This document shows, piece after piece, positions 8,298-16,743 of a stretch of DNA of 64,000 bases. Source of the DNA: JBAZUK01 sp041661445 (GTDB lineage Bacteria > Chlamydiota > Chlamydiia > Chlamydiales > SM23-39); NCBI GenBank assembly GCA_041661445.1, contig JBAZUK010000007.1, forward strand, positions 1 to 64,000. Direction: 5' to 3'. How positions within the stretch are numbered: the first letter of the stretch is position 1; each line of letters starts with the position of its first letter. Made by a program: the position numbers and the translations under genes. Below the pieces are notes generated by a model. It did no database searches, was not told the DNA's origin, and saw only the letters and a list, made by a program, of their open reading frames with translations.

Positions 8298-9575
8298 ATG
8301 AAAACTATAAAATTTATTTCCTTTTCTTTAACAATTTTCTTAATTTCCTGTACAGCAAGATATGCCCAGGATGAAATCTCCTGCTTGCAAATCGTTGACC
8401 GAAACGGATTAACAGAAACTATCGGCACCGAAGATAAGTTAAACAAATTTAAAAATGTAAATTTCGATCAGCCGCAATCATATCAAAAAGTACTTAGAAT
8501 TTATCAAAAAAATTTACGTGGAGAAGTAATATCCAAACTTACTTCATATCATGATAACGGTCTATTATGGAAATCATTAGGAATAAGAAATGCTCGCGCT
8601 TATGGAAATTACAAAGAATGGTATTCGAATGGAAATATTAGAATTGAGGCAACAGTCATTGGAGGAAGTCCCGATTTTAATTTACAGGATGATTGGCTTT
8701 TTGATGGTGTTTGTAAATGTTACGATGAAAAGGGTTTCTTATTAACAGAATTTAATTATCAAAAGGGTTTTTTACATGGAGAATCAAAGTATTACCATGA
8801 AAATAGTAATCTAAAAAAACTGATTCCTTACATTAAAAATGAGATTCATGGAGAAGTTGCTGAATATTCCGAAAATGGAGGATGCATATCAAAATCAAAT
8901 TACAAAAACGGAATAAAAGATGGCCCTACAATTGGATTCTGGTCTGAAAACAATATTTCCTTTTTAGAAGATTATGAAAATGATTTATTAATCAACGGTC
9001 AGTATTTTGAAAAAACTAAAGTAAAGATATCGCAAATAAAAAACGGTGATGGTTTAAAAACAGTTTTCAATAATAATAAAATTTCAAAAATTGTTGAATA
9101 TAAAAACGGCAGACCTCAAGGCAAAATACAAGTTTTTTCAGAAAGCGGCGTGCTTTTAAATGAATATTTTCAGAAAAATAACATAAAAGACGGCATGGAA
9201 ATAGTTTATTATACTGAAAATGAGATAGGGAAATTCCAAGGCAAAAAGGCCATACCTAAATTTCAAATCGGTTGGGATAATGGAAATATAAATGGTGTTG
9301 TCAAAACCTGGTATAAAAATGGAAACCTCGAAAGTCAAAAGCAATATTTCCAAAACAAAAAAAATGGCGCTCATTATGCTTGGTATGAAAATGGAAGCGT
9401 GATGTTTATAGAAGACTATGAAAATGATATTATTAGCAAAGGTTCCTATTTTCAAATAGATCAAAAAGACCCGACTTCTACCATTATTAATGGAAACGGA
9501 ATCGCTTCAATTTTTGATAGCAGCGGAAGATTTATAAAGAAAATTAGTTATAAAGAAGGTCTGCCTTCGCAATGA
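8298..9575 (+). CDS. MORN-repeat lipoprotein (YwqK/MORN_2 type, CT648-like)
   Basis: Residues 1-17 form a lipoprotein signal peptide with lipobox LIS-C18, so the mature protein should be lipid-anchored in an envelope membrane. The rest of the 425 aa is a series of MORN_2 repeats, recognisable by pairs such as WYSNGNIRIEA, FLHGESKYYHENSNLKK, EIHGEVAEYSENGG, WYKNGNLESQKQYF and AWYENGSVMFIEDY. The repeats bind nothing known with certainty; in bacteria they occur in surface and toxin-associated proteins. It overlaps ygfA by 4 bases (ATGA), an arrangement that keeps it in the CT646-CT649-like operon. A much larger non-lipidated relative lies at 55978-58566. Confidence 0.85.
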   Translation: MKTIKFISFSLTIFLISCTARYAQDEISCLQIVDRNGLTETIGTEDKLNKFKNVNFDQPQSYQKVLRIYQKNLRGEVISKLTSYHDNGLLWKSLGIRNARAYGNYKEWYSNGNIRIEATVIGGSPDFNLQDDWLFDGVCKCYDEKGFLLTEFNYQKGFLHGESKYYHENSNLKKLIPYIKNEIHGEVAEYSENGGCISKSNYKNGIKDGPTIGFWSENNISFLEDYENDLLINGQYFEKTKVKISQIKNGDGLKTVFNNNKISKIVEYKNGRPQGKIQVFSESGVLLNEYFQKNNIKDGMEIVYYTENEIGKFQGKKAIPKFQIGWDNGNINGVVKTWYKNGNLESQKQYFQNKKNGAHYAWYENGSVMFIEDYENDIISKGSYFQIDQKDPTSTIINGNGIASIFDSSGRFIKKISYKEGLPSQ

Positions 9576-10102
9576 AAGATCAAAAAAATGAAATTAGAGA
9601 ACGTTATCTGTTAATTAGAAATTCGATTTCTATTACACGAAGAGCTGTTGCTGAAAAAAAATCACTTCAGATCTCATCGTTTAATTTTTCAAAAATATTA
9701 TCATTTTCAAGCACACCTAAAGAAATAAATCTAAAAAAATTGAATTCTCTCCTCGCAAACGAGAATCGTCTTTTCTTGCCTAAAATAGTTGGTGATGAAT
9801 TAGAAGTTTTCGAGGTCTCAGACATTGAAAATCAATTAATAAGAGGAATTTACAACATTTACGAACCCGATCCGGAAAAATGCCGAAAAGTTGAATTTAA
9901 TGAAATTTCCTGCGCTTTAATTCCGGGACTAGCTTTTGATATTGAAAACAGCAGGCTCGGTTATGGAAAGGGGTATTATGATAATTTTTTAAAAAAATTA
10001 AATTGTCTTGCCATTGGGATCGGTTTTATAGAGCAATTACATAATGAACTTATCCCCACTGAGCCGCATGACATTAAATTGAATCAGCTTCTACTTTACT
10101 GA
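9572..10102 (+). CDS. ygfA: 5-formyltetrahydrofolate cyclo-ligase
   Basis: The enzyme converts 5-formyl-THF to 5,10-methenyl-THF with ATP. At 176 aa it is of normal length. Diagnostic motifs are the N-terminal basic RERYLLIRNSIS, the ALIPGLAFD strand and the ATP/folate loop RLGYGKGYYDNFL (about 128-140). The start ATG 9572 overlaps the stop of the MORN lipoprotein. This matches Chlamydia CT649, which lies one gene before recA (CT650) there; here recA is 3.4 kb away, after three inserted minus-strand genes. The 3' end overlaps the convergent small secreted-protein gene by 7 bases. Confidence 0.92.
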   Translation: MKDQKNEIRERYLLIRNSISITRRAVAEKKSLQISSFNFSKILSFSSTPKEINLKKLNSLLANENRLFLPKIVGDELEVFEVSDIENQLIRGIYNIYEPDPEKCRKVEFNEISCALIPGLAFDIENSRLGYGKGYYDNFLKKLNCLAIGIGFIEQLHNELIPTEPHDIKLNQLLLY

Positions 10103-10515
10103 TTATCTATCATCACACCATCACAAGATCTGCAAGATGTTTTATTCTCCATGCCTTCTTCCTTTTTTGGTTTTGGTTGACAATAGTGAGGTCCGGGACA
10201 AGAGTCTGCGGTAACCATAGATCCTGCAGCGATATTCGTACATACAGAATAATATCCCTGATAATCACATCTCCAAATTACTGTAAAAGGTGTGTAAGAC
10301 GTACTGGATTTATAATTGATTTTAAGTTGTGTAGATATTTGATTTGTATCCCAGACAGATTGTTGATTAGGCGCCATTACATTTTCTGCAAGAACATTAC
10401 CATCTGCAGATTGGACAACAGCTGTTAACTGAAAAGGGGAATCGTTATATAATGTAATTGAGTCAGCAAAAATACTATATGATAAAAACAATAATGGTAA
10501 AAAAAATATTTTCAT
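10096..10515 (-). CDS. Small cysteine-containing secreted protein
   Basis: I chose the ATG at 10515 because it is preceded by AAAAGGGAAAAAACA and begins a clear Sec signal peptide (MKIFFLPLLFLSYSIFADS); an upstream in-frame ATG at 10584 would bury it. The mature part of about 120 residues is beta-rich (SITLYNDSPFQLTAVVQS) and has cysteines in WRCDYQGYYSVC, DSCPGPHYC and SCRSC, plausibly disulfide-bonded in the periplasm or outer membrane. I do not recognise a named family. Chlamydial outer envelopes are known to be built from Cys cross-linked proteins, so an envelope role is possible but is inference. Confidence 0.75.
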   Translation of the reverse strand: MKIFFLPLLFLSYSIFADSITLYNDSPFQLTAVVQSADGNVLAENVMAPNQQSVWDTNQISTQLKINYKSSTSYTPFTVIWRCDYQGYYSVCTNIAAGSMVTADSCPGPHYCQPKPKKEEGMENKTSCRSCDGVMIDNQ

Positions 10516-10700
10516 TGTTTTTTCCCTTTTCTTTATCTTATAGATATTAAAATTTTTTTTAAATATCAACAAAAGATTACTCAAAAATCAGAATGATTTT
10601 GCATCGTTGAAATATATACAAAACTAATTATTGGGATCTTAAAGATGAGAAAAGAAAATTTTCATTAGATGCAGACATTTAAAAGAAGATCTTCAAAATT

Positions 10701-12296
10701 CTATCGTCTTTTAAGTTTAAACTTTTGGGAAAATAAAGTTTTATCCTCCTGATTAGCAGAGTCGGCTTGGCTTTCTTTTATTTGAACCTGCGATACCTGT
10801 CTTTTTGAATCTCGCCTTTGAGACCTTATAATAGGCATACTGATAGCATTAGGATGGGCAGTTTCTAATGACGTAGGGGTTCCTTCTTGATTTTTAGAGA
10901 AATCCTGGGAACAAGGATCTTTTTCATCAGAAGAAGAATCAAAATCATCTAAATCTATATAGATTGGTTCTAACGACGCCGAAGAAGATTTTAATTTCGG
11001 CTGTTGAACAGGAGCCTCTTCAAAACCACATAACTCAGGATATAAATGCATTGGAGCATTTAAAGAACTAAATGTTGCCTGTCTTTCTCTTGTCATTCTT
11101 TCCAAAACCCAATTTTCCATTCTATCGCCTGTTGTTAATACATAGGAAATATCCTGAGTTGTTTTTCTTACTGAATCATATCCTTCAAGCGTGCCTGCAA
11201 CGGGGAGCATATAAACAACTGTTTTCCCATTTGCTCTATAAATCTTTTCAAGATGTCCATGTCCTTTAAATAATAGTTTTAGCTGTCTGGATTCAGAAGA
11301 AACAACATTAAAATAATCTTCGACCAATGAAGTTGATAATTTTACACCCTTTCCTCTAAATAAATTAGGTCCGCTTACATCTTGAGAATTTGCATCTCCC
11401 CAAGTCAGTGTGGACATGCGTTCACGTCTATCATTGGTCATAAAATTCATATTTGGCAAAATAAAATCTTGAACTCTTAAAGCAGCCCTAATCCAGCTTA
11501 AAGGCTTTAATGCCTCTTTCCGAGAAGCTAAAATTTCTTCTTCATTTATATCTTTTAACTTTCTATTTCTCAATCCAGGGGGAATCAGATCAAATATTCT
11601 TTGACTTAATTTTACTGTTTTTACTTCTATATTTCTTTTATATCTTTGATTAGGATTTTCCAGTAAATCAAACAGATCTTCATCTAAAAGAACTGTTCCG
11701 TGTGTAAAAATTGCATATTCTTTTCCGGATCCTGCTATTACACAGATAGGCAGGGAGTTGAAAAATTTTTCAATTTCATCCCAAAAATCGGGATTTTTAT
11801 ATAAATCTTTTGCACTTTGAGGATACATATACTGGACACTTATTCTTCTGTCTTCATGATTTCCTCTAATTAATAAAAACTCATCGGGATTCTTCATTTT
11901 TAAATCGATCAATGCCTCGACACATTCCCAGCTTTTTGGTCCTCTGTCAATATAATCTCCTAAAAAAATAAATAGAATTTTGCCTTTCCATTGTTGCGAA
12001 ACATAATTGTTTTCGTCCAGATATCCCATTTCCTGCCATTTCTTTTTCCTTTCTTCCAAATCTGTTAAAGCTCCGTGGATATCGCCGTTTACAATTATTT
12101 TAGAATTAATCGGCAAATCGACTCTTTCACCAGAACCTAAAACCGCTGAAGTCTCTGTAGTAGAAAATTTTTTATTATATTCTCTTAGCTTGTCTAATAG
12201 ATGGAATGATTGTGTCGTTTTAACATGACCCAAAGTAGCAGGTAAAGAACGACTTAAATTAACAGGGGTTAAACTACTTAAATTAATAATACACAT
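10701..12296 (-). CDS. Eukaryotic-type PPP serine/threonine phosphatase, possible effector
   Basis: All metal-ligand blocks of the PPP/calcineurin superfamily are present in order: GDIHG (71-75), GDYIDRG (112-118), IRGNHE (142-147, the PROSITE Ser/Thr phosphatase signature), FTHGTVL near 190 and GHGHLEK near 345. The catalytic core is followed by a tail of about 105 residues rich in Ser, Asp, Gln and Lys that looks disordered. Residues 1-60 are not typical for bacterial PrpA-like enzymes. No Sec signal is visible, which fits either a cytoplasmic enzyme or a type III secreted effector. It stands alone between a small secreted protein and glucokinase. Catalytic activity is likely; the destination is inference. 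Confidence 0.88.
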   Translation of the reverse strand: MCIINLSSLTPVNLSRSLPATLGHVKTTQSFHLLDKLREYNKKFSTTETSAVLGSGERVDLPINSKIIVNGDIHGALTDLEERKKKWQEMGYLDENNYVSQQWKGKILFIFLGDYIDRGPKSWECVEALIDLKMKNPDEFLLIRGNHEDRRISVQYMYPQSAKDLYKNPDFWDEIEKFFNSLPICVIAGSGKEYAIFTHGTVLLDEDLFDLLENPNQRYKRNIEVKTVKLSQRIFDLIPPGLRNRKLKDINEEEILASRKEALKPLSWIRAALRVQDFILPNMNFMTNDRRERMSTLTWGDANSQDVSGPNLFRGKGVKLSTSLVEDYFNVVSSESRQLKLLFKGHGHLEKIYRANGKTVVYMLPVAGTLEGYDSVRKTTQDISYVLTTGDRMENWVLERMTRERQATFSSLNAPMHLYPELCGFEEAPVQQPKLKSSSASLEPIYIDLDDFDSSSDEKDPCSQDFSKNQEGTPTSLETAHPNAISMPIIRSQRRDSKRQVSQVQIKESQADSANQEDKTLFSQKFKLKRR

Positions 12297-12373
12297 AAAA
12301 CAAAAACTTTTTTAAGTAGTATTATATTGATAAATCGTTTTTTTAGCTTGCTTAAATTATTTTATAGATAAAG

Positions 12374-13348
12374 TTAATTTTTTATTGCATAGTCCCAAGC
12401 CCCCAAAAGGGCTATTTTTTCATTCAAAATAATCTTTACAGGTATTTTTTTCATAAGTTGCTCAAATCTGCCTTTATTTATAAAGGATCCCATAAAGTCT
12501 TCTTTTTTAATAAAATCTATTATCTTAGGTGCTATTCCGCCGCCTAAAAAAACACCGGAAGTGGCAAGATATTTTAGAGCAGCATTTGCAGCTTCTGAAG
12601 CATATATTGAAATAAAAAGTTCTAAGACCATCTCGCATGTCCTGCTTTTTTTATTTAAAGCCAATTCTGTAATGATTTTTTGCGGCTCACTTGATATTTT
12701 TAATTCCTTTTCAACGCTTTGGATATCTGATGTTATTTTTTTTTCTTTAATGAAATCATATAAATTACAAATTCCGGGTCCAGATAATATCCTTTCATAA
12801 GAGACATGTCCGTACTTTGTTTGCAAGAAGGTTAATAGATCACTTTGCATTTTATTAATAGGAGCAAAATCCGAATGCCCTCCTTCTGAAGCAACTGCTA
12901 TTGTTTCTTTTTTTCCCTCACATAAAAAAGCTTCTCCAAGTCCGGTTCCTGCAGACACTATGCACTTATTGTCCTTTTTATTTACACAACCGGAATTTAT
13001 AATAAAAAAGTCAGAATCAGTTAAATGTTCAAGACCCAAGGCGGTGGCTTTTAAATCATTTAAAATATAAACATGTTTAATTTTAAAAACTTTGCGAATC
13101 ACTTCTGCATCAATTTTCCAATTCAGATTTGTTAAAGTGCAAATACTTTTCTCAATAGGACCGGCTGCCGCAATAGAAATAATTGATATGTTTTTCTTTT
13201 CTTCTTTTAATAAGAATCTGACAAACTCTAAAAAAGAAGGAAAATCTTTGGTCTTATATCCTTTATATTTTAAAAGTTGCATTTCTTTTTTTCTTTCAAA
13301 AAAACCTACCCTTATATTTGTTCCACCGACATCTAACGCTATTAACAT
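12374..13348 (-). CDS. glk: Glucokinase
   Basis: Phosphorylates glucose with ATP. The 324-aa protein has the phosphate-1 motif ALDVGGTNIRVGFFE at 3-17, the sugar-binding LNDLKATALG near 97, phosphate-2 SAGTGLGEAFL, the glucose contact EGGHSDFAP, and the C-terminal adenosine loop GVFLGGGIAPKI. These mark the Glk family rather than ROK kinases. Chlamydiaceae lack hexokinase and import glucose-6-phosphate, whereas environmental chlamydiae commonly retain glk, so the gene supports that placement. It is divergent from recA, sharing a 128-base spacer. No transporter is adjacent. Confidence 0.92.
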   Translation of the reverse strand: MLIALDVGGTNIRVGFFERKKEMQLLKYKGYKTKDFPSFLEFVRFLLKEEKKNISIISIAAAGPIEKSICTLTNLNWKIDAEVIRKVFKIKHVYILNDLKATALGLEHLTDSDFFIINSGCVNKKDNKCIVSAGTGLGEAFLCEGKKETIAVASEGGHSDFAPINKMQSDLLTFLQTKYGHVSYERILSGPGICNLYDFIKEKKITSDIQSVEKELKISSEPQKIITELALNKKSRTCEMVLELFISIYASEAANAALKYLATSGVFLGGGIAPKIIDFIKKEDFMGSFINKGRFEQLMKKIPVKIILNEKIALLGAWDYAIKN

Positions 13349-13423
13349 TTTTCAAACACCATGATTTTCCTGAATATATAATTTATTTCTTTTTTTTCTT
13401 TAATAATTATTTTCATTCTTCTC

Positions 13424-13452
13424 TTGCTGGTTTTTTATATACTACATATAAT
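13424..13452 (+). promoter_or_regulatory. sigma66/sigma70-type promoter of recA
   Basis: TTGCTG (13424-13429) and TATAAT (13447-13452) are separated by 17 bases. Transcription would begin near 13459, giving a short leader with the Shine-Dalgarno AAAGGAG at 13464-13470 and recA starting at 13477. No LexA-type palindrome is visible around it. Confidence 0.65.
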
Positions 13453-13476
13453 TTAAATTTATTAAAGGAGAAAATT

Positions 13477-14484
13477 ATGACAAAACCTGAATTATTAGAA
13501 AAAAAGAAAGCATTAGAACTTGCAGTATTACAAATAAAAAAACAATTCGGCGATGGATCTATTATGGCCCTTGGATCTCATTCGTCAATGCAGGGAGTCG
13601 AAGTTATTAAAACAGGAGCTTTGTCATTGGACATAGCTTTAGGTGTTGGAGGAATTCCAAAAGGAAGAATAATTGAAATTTTTGGACCGGAATCCTCTGG
13701 AAAATCTACACTTGCTACTCACATTGTTGCAAACGCGCAAAAAGAAGGCGGCATTGCTGCATACATTGATGCAGAACACGCTCTTGATCCATCTTACGCA
13801 GCTAAAATCGGAGTTAAGTTGGACGAGTTGATGATATCCCAGCCGGACAGCGGTGAAGAAGCGTTAAATATAGTCGAAACTCTTGCAAGATCAAACGCCT
13901 TAGATGTAATTGTAATAGATTCCGTTGCTGCTTTAGTTCCCAAAGCAGAGCTAGAAGGTGAAATCGGCGACATACATATGGGTCTGCAAGCGCGAATGAT
14001 GTCTCAAGCACTTAGAAAACTTACAGCGACATTATCAAAAAGCAAGACTTGCGCAATTTTCATCAATCAGATCAGAGATAAAATTGGAGTAATGTTCGGA
14101 AACCCGGAAACAACTACTGGAGGTCGTGCTCTTAAATTCTATTCATCACTTCGATTGGATATCAGAAAAATCGCATCTATTAAAAATTCGGATGGATCAG
14201 AAACAGGAACACGAACTAGGGTTAAAGTAGTCAAAAACAAATTGGCGCCTCCATTTAAAGTTGCGGAATTTGATATTAATTTTAACGAAGGGATTTCTAG
14301 AGAAGGCTCATTAATTGATATCGGAGTAGATTGCGGTGTAATCGAAAAGAAAGGCACTTGGTTTAATTTTGGAGAAACAAAATTAGGTCAGGGAAGAGAA
14401 ACCGCTAAAGAAGAATTGAAAAAAGATAAAGTCTTAACAGAAAAGCTAGAAAAAATAATATTAGAGAAAAATATAATTAAATAA
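13477..14484 (+). CDS. recA: Recombinase RecA
   Basis: RecA forms the ATP-dependent strand-exchange filament on single-stranded DNA. I start it at ATG 13477 (AAAGGAG 7 bases upstream) and not at the in-frame 13318, because the intervening residues are low-complexity and RecA proteins begin with a short acidic helix as here (MTKPELLEKKKALELAV). The protein has 335 aa. Walker A GPESSGKST is at 70-78, the YIDAEHALDP block and Walker B VIVIDSVAALVP follow, then loop L1 GDIHMGLQARMMSQALRKL and loop L2 INQIRDKIGVMFGNPETTTGGRALKFY. It works downstream of the RecBCD complex encoded at 30-38 kb. Confidence 0.97.
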   Translation: MTKPELLEKKKALELAVLQIKKQFGDGSIMALGSHSSMQGVEVIKTGALSLDIALGVGGIPKGRIIEIFGPESSGKSTLATHIVANAQKEGGIAAYIDAEHALDPSYAAKIGVKLDELMISQPDSGEEALNIVETLARSNALDVIVIDSVAALVPKAELEGEIGDIHMGLQARMMSQALRKLTATLSKSKTCAIFINQIRDKIGVMFGNPETTTGGRALKFYSSLRLDIRKIASIKNSDGSETGTRTRVKVVKNKLAPPFKVAEFDINFNEGISREGSLIDIGVDCGVIEKKGTWFNFGETKLGQGRETAKEELKKDKVLTEKLEKIILEKNIIK

Positions 14485-14499
14485 ATCTAACGAAAACAC

Positions 14500-14527
14500 G
14501 AAAAAGGGCTGCTATCGCAGCCTTTTT
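14500..14527. terminator. Bidirectional rho-independent terminator between recA and ispA
   Basis: The hairpin GGCTGC - TATC - GCAGCC (14507-14522) is flanked by A5 on the left and T5 on the right, so it can terminate recA on plus and ispA on minus, which converge here. Confidence 0.85.
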
Positions 14528-14559
14528 CAACAAAAACGTCATAAATTTTTTTAATTTTA

Positions 14560-15438
14560 CTAAAGATTGTATTCCAATAAGTCAGTAAGCATCGATAAAC
14601 TGCTCGAAAAAACATTTAATTCTTTCATTATTTCTTTTGTTTTTGAAACTTCTTTTCTCAAAAGATCCTCTGCTTGCTTTTTTCCAATAGAAATCGCAAT
14701 ATTAATTTTCTTGTTTTTTTCCATATCCTCTTCAAAATCTTTGATATCATCAGCTATTTGAAAAGACATTCCAAAATGATAAGAACACTTTCGAACCACA
14801 TCTAATTTATCTAGCGAACCTCCCCCAAAAAGCCAGCCTAAAACAAAAGCGATTTCAAAAAGAGATATTGTTTTTTTAAGAATAATCTCATTAATCGTTT
14901 CAATAGAACTTTTATTTGAATAAAGATCTAAATACTGCCCGCCGGTAGCGCCATGAATTCCGGCATATCGTGAAACCGTTTCGATTGCATGAACGCATAA
15001 GTTATTACATTCATCCTTCGAAAGGACTGTCTGTAATTCCTTAGCATTTTTATAAATTAATTCATATCCGGCAGAAATTAATGAATAACTGGCCAAAATT
15101 GCAGTATTTTCTCCATACACTAAATGAACTGTAGGCTTATTCCGTCTTGTCTTTTCATCATCCATGCATGGGAGATCGTCTGCTATTAAAGATGCCGTGT
15201 GGAAAAATTCACAAGCAAGAGCCGCAAACAAAACATCATGATTTTTATTTAAACTATCTGCTATTGAAAGAACAATAAAAGGTCGAAAACGCTTTCCGCC
15301 ATTTAATAAAGAATATTCACAGGCATCTCTTAGATCAGTCTTGTTTCCCATGGTAGCAACCATTTCCTTTAGAGCTCCTTCTATCCTTTTAATATAAGAA
15401 GAAAACAGTTTGCTTTTAGAAATTAGAGTAAAATTCAT
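14560..15438 (-). CDS. ispA: Polyprenyl (farnesyl/geranylgeranyl) diphosphate synthase
   Basis: This prenyltransferase condenses isopentenyl diphosphate with allylic diphosphates for isoprenoid lipids. I place the start at ATG 15438 (GGTGAAAAAATG) because the longer frame to 15531 runs into the upstream hexapeptide gene. The protein has 292 aa. The first aspartate-rich motif is DDLPCMDDEKTRR, with the preceding GGKRFRP block, and the second is ADDIKDFEED. Gly, Ala and Cys upstream of the first motif suggest short-chain product length. In Chlamydia ispA (CT628) and glmU-like (CT629) are also neighbours, as here. Confidence 0.92.
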   Translation of the reverse strand: MNFTLISKSKLFSSYIKRIEGALKEMVATMGNKTDLRDACEYSLLNGGKRFRPFIVLSIADSLNKNHDVLFAALACEFFHTASLIADDLPCMDDEKTRRNKPTVHLVYGENTAILASYSLISAGYELIYKNAKELQTVLSKDECNNLCVHAIETVSRYAGIHGATGGQYLDLYSNKSSIETINEIILKKTISLFEIAFVLGWLFGGGSLDKLDVVRKCSYHFGMSFQIADDIKDFEEDMEKNKKINIAISIGKKQAEDLLRKEVSKTKEIMKELNVFSSSLSMLTDLLEYNL

Positions 15439-15458
15439 TTTTTCACCAAAATCATTTA

Positions 15459-16121
15459 TTATTTTTTTTGAGATTGTTTGATGATTGATTCTTTTTCGAA
15501 ATATCCGCCAATATTTAGACAAGGGTAGCAAATCACGCTTTTTTCAAAAAAAGTCGCTGGATTCAAAACCGAATTGCACCCTATTTGACAATCATCCCCA
15601 ATTATTGCACCTAATTTATTTAATCCTGTGTAAATTTTCTTCGATTCAAACATAAAACTTATTTCATTTTGATCCAATCTAAAATTAGCAAATTTAACTC
15701 CGGCGCCAACATTTACGTTATTGCCGATTATTGAATCACCAACGTATGCAAAATGAGCAGCCTTAACATTATCTAGCAATATCGAATTTTTTATTTCTGT
15801 GGCGTGTCCAATAACACAATTATCTCCAGCGAGCACATTTCCTCTAATATAAGCGCCATGCCGAATTTGGGCGTTTTTTCCTATAATACAAGGCCCTTTA
15901 ATATAAGTGTTAGGTTCGATAATGCAATTTTCACCTAAAAAGATCTTTTCTTCATTTTCTAAATAACAACTCGAAGGAATCTTGCTTTTAATTTTTGTAA
16001 ATTTAAAGTTGTAAAAATATTCATTTAATTTTAAAAACAAATCCCTTAAATTTTCTACGTTTTCAAAAATATTTTTATGCAAATATTTTTCAGTGTTAAA
16101 AAACTTTTTAATATCTTTCAT
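15459..16121 (-). CDS. Left-handed beta-helix (hexapeptide repeat) protein, GlmU C-terminal-like
   Basis: The 220-aa protein consists of a short alpha-helical N-terminus (residues 1-60) and then hexapeptide repeats: CIIEPNTYIKGPCIIGKNAQIRHGAYI (split across several turns), NCVIGHATEIKNSI, HFAYVGDSIIGNNVNVGAGVKFANF and GDDCQIGCNSVLNPA. The GAGVKFANFR block resembles the acetyl-CoA-binding region of GlmU. No uridyltransferase domain is present, unlike full-length GlmU of about 450 aa. Its most likely role is an acetyltransferase-like step in amino-sugar metabolism, as annotated for chlamydial glmU (CT629), but the missing N-terminal half leaves the real reaction open. It is followed 20 bases later by ispA. 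Confidence 0.8.
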   Translation of the reverse strand: MKDIKKFFNTEKYLHKNIFENVENLRDLFLKLNEYFYNFKFTKIKSKIPSSCYLENEEKIFLGENCIIEPNTYIKGPCIIGKNAQIRHGAYIRGNVLAGDNCVIGHATEIKNSILLDNVKAAHFAYVGDSIIGNNVNVGAGVKFANFRLDQNEISFMFESKKIYTGLNKLGAIIGDDCQIGCNSVLNPATFFEKSVICYPCLNIGGYFEKESIIKQSQKK

Positions 16122-16579
16122 ATTTTAGTCACATTAAATATATAGAATACAAAATTTTCAAGTTCTTAGAAAGAGAAGATATATTATTAATATATATTCT
16201 TCTTCTTCAGAGGTTGTGGAGTTGTTCAAAAAGCATGGCTTTTGTCTAGCTAAAATGTTTGTTTATAACATGTAAATAAATTGAACATATGTTGGATTTG
16301 TGAACATTGACTGTCTTGTAAACATATTTGTTAACATAGTTATAATAAGGTTTTCAACAATATGAAAAAAAACTATTCACAGGGTGTAATAAAAAAATAA
16401 CGAAAAATAATCTGGGTGAAATGATTTGAACCATGAATGTCTCGCGCCTCGGTTCTACAAAATCTACCCAATTTAGTCAAATGGGTGGTTTTTGTGTGAT
16501 TCATTTATCCACATGTCCGGATGAAAATTAGAGCCTAAGAAAAGTAGTCAAGTCTTTGTAAGTCCTTGGAAGAAAAGAA
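16122..16579. other. Candidate chromosomal replication origin region
   Basis: No gene of convincing quality lies in these 458 bases. It contains an exact DnaA box TTATCCACA at 16505-16513, a one-mismatch box CTATTCACA at 16373-16381, weaker sites TTTTCAACA near 16351 and the reverse TGTGAACAT at 16299-16307, and a very AT-rich stretch at 16141-16200 that could unwind. Hand counts of third codon positions suggest the plus strand changes from slight C and A excess (greA) to G and T excess (MFS gene, dapA) across it. Gene neighbours (glmU-like, ispA, greA) also lie near the presumed origin in Chlamydia, from memory. This is a proposal, not a demonstration. Confidence 0.45.
16411..16471 (-). pseudogene. 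Degenerate tRNA-like remnant
   Basis: On the minus strand this 61-base stretch begins TTGGGTAG and ends GGTTCAAATCATTTCACCCAGA's last part, so both acceptor arms and a T-loop (GGTTCAAATC) are recognisable. Its plus-strand start (16411-16432) matches 19 of 22 bases at the same end of the intact tRNA-Pro 169 bases away. There is no foldable anticodon stem and it is too short for a tRNA. Probably a decayed duplicate. Confidence 0.4.
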
Positions 16580-16654
16580 TCTGGGTGAGAGGATTTGAAC
16601 CTCCGACCCCTTGCACCCCATGCAAGTACGCTAGCCAAGCTGCGCTACACCCAG
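16580..16654 (-). tRNA. tRNA-Pro (anticodon GGG)
   Basis: A full cloverleaf can be read on the minus strand. The acceptor stem CTGGGTG pairs with CACCCAG and A is the discriminator. The D-arm is GCGC...GCGT, the anticodon stem is CTTGC/GCAAG with loop ATGGGGT (anticodon GGG, reads CCC/CCU) and the T-arm is GTCGGAGG TTCAAATCCTC. The CCA end is not encoded, so nucleotidyltransferase must add it. Confidence 0.93.
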
Positions 16655-16743
16655 ATAAATAAATTAACATAATAAATGGCTAAGAATTATAAATCATTGT
16701 ATATTTTTTTTGCCAATTTGGAGAAAACCTTGAAGGTTTTATT

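Noticed and set aside
10516..10584. Longer start of the small secreted protein at 10584
   Set aside because: It would place 23 basic residues in front of a perfect signal peptide and has no ribosome-binding site.
13318..13476. Upstream extension of the recA reading frame from ATG 13318
   Set aside because: The extension overlaps the glk start on the other strand and is Phe-rich low-complexity sequence. ATG 13477 has a strong Shine-Dalgarno and a promoter just upstream.
15439..15531. Longer ispA start at 15531
   Set aside because: It would overlap the hexapeptide gene by 73 bases. ATG 15438 has GGTGAAAA directly upstream and gives the normal family length.
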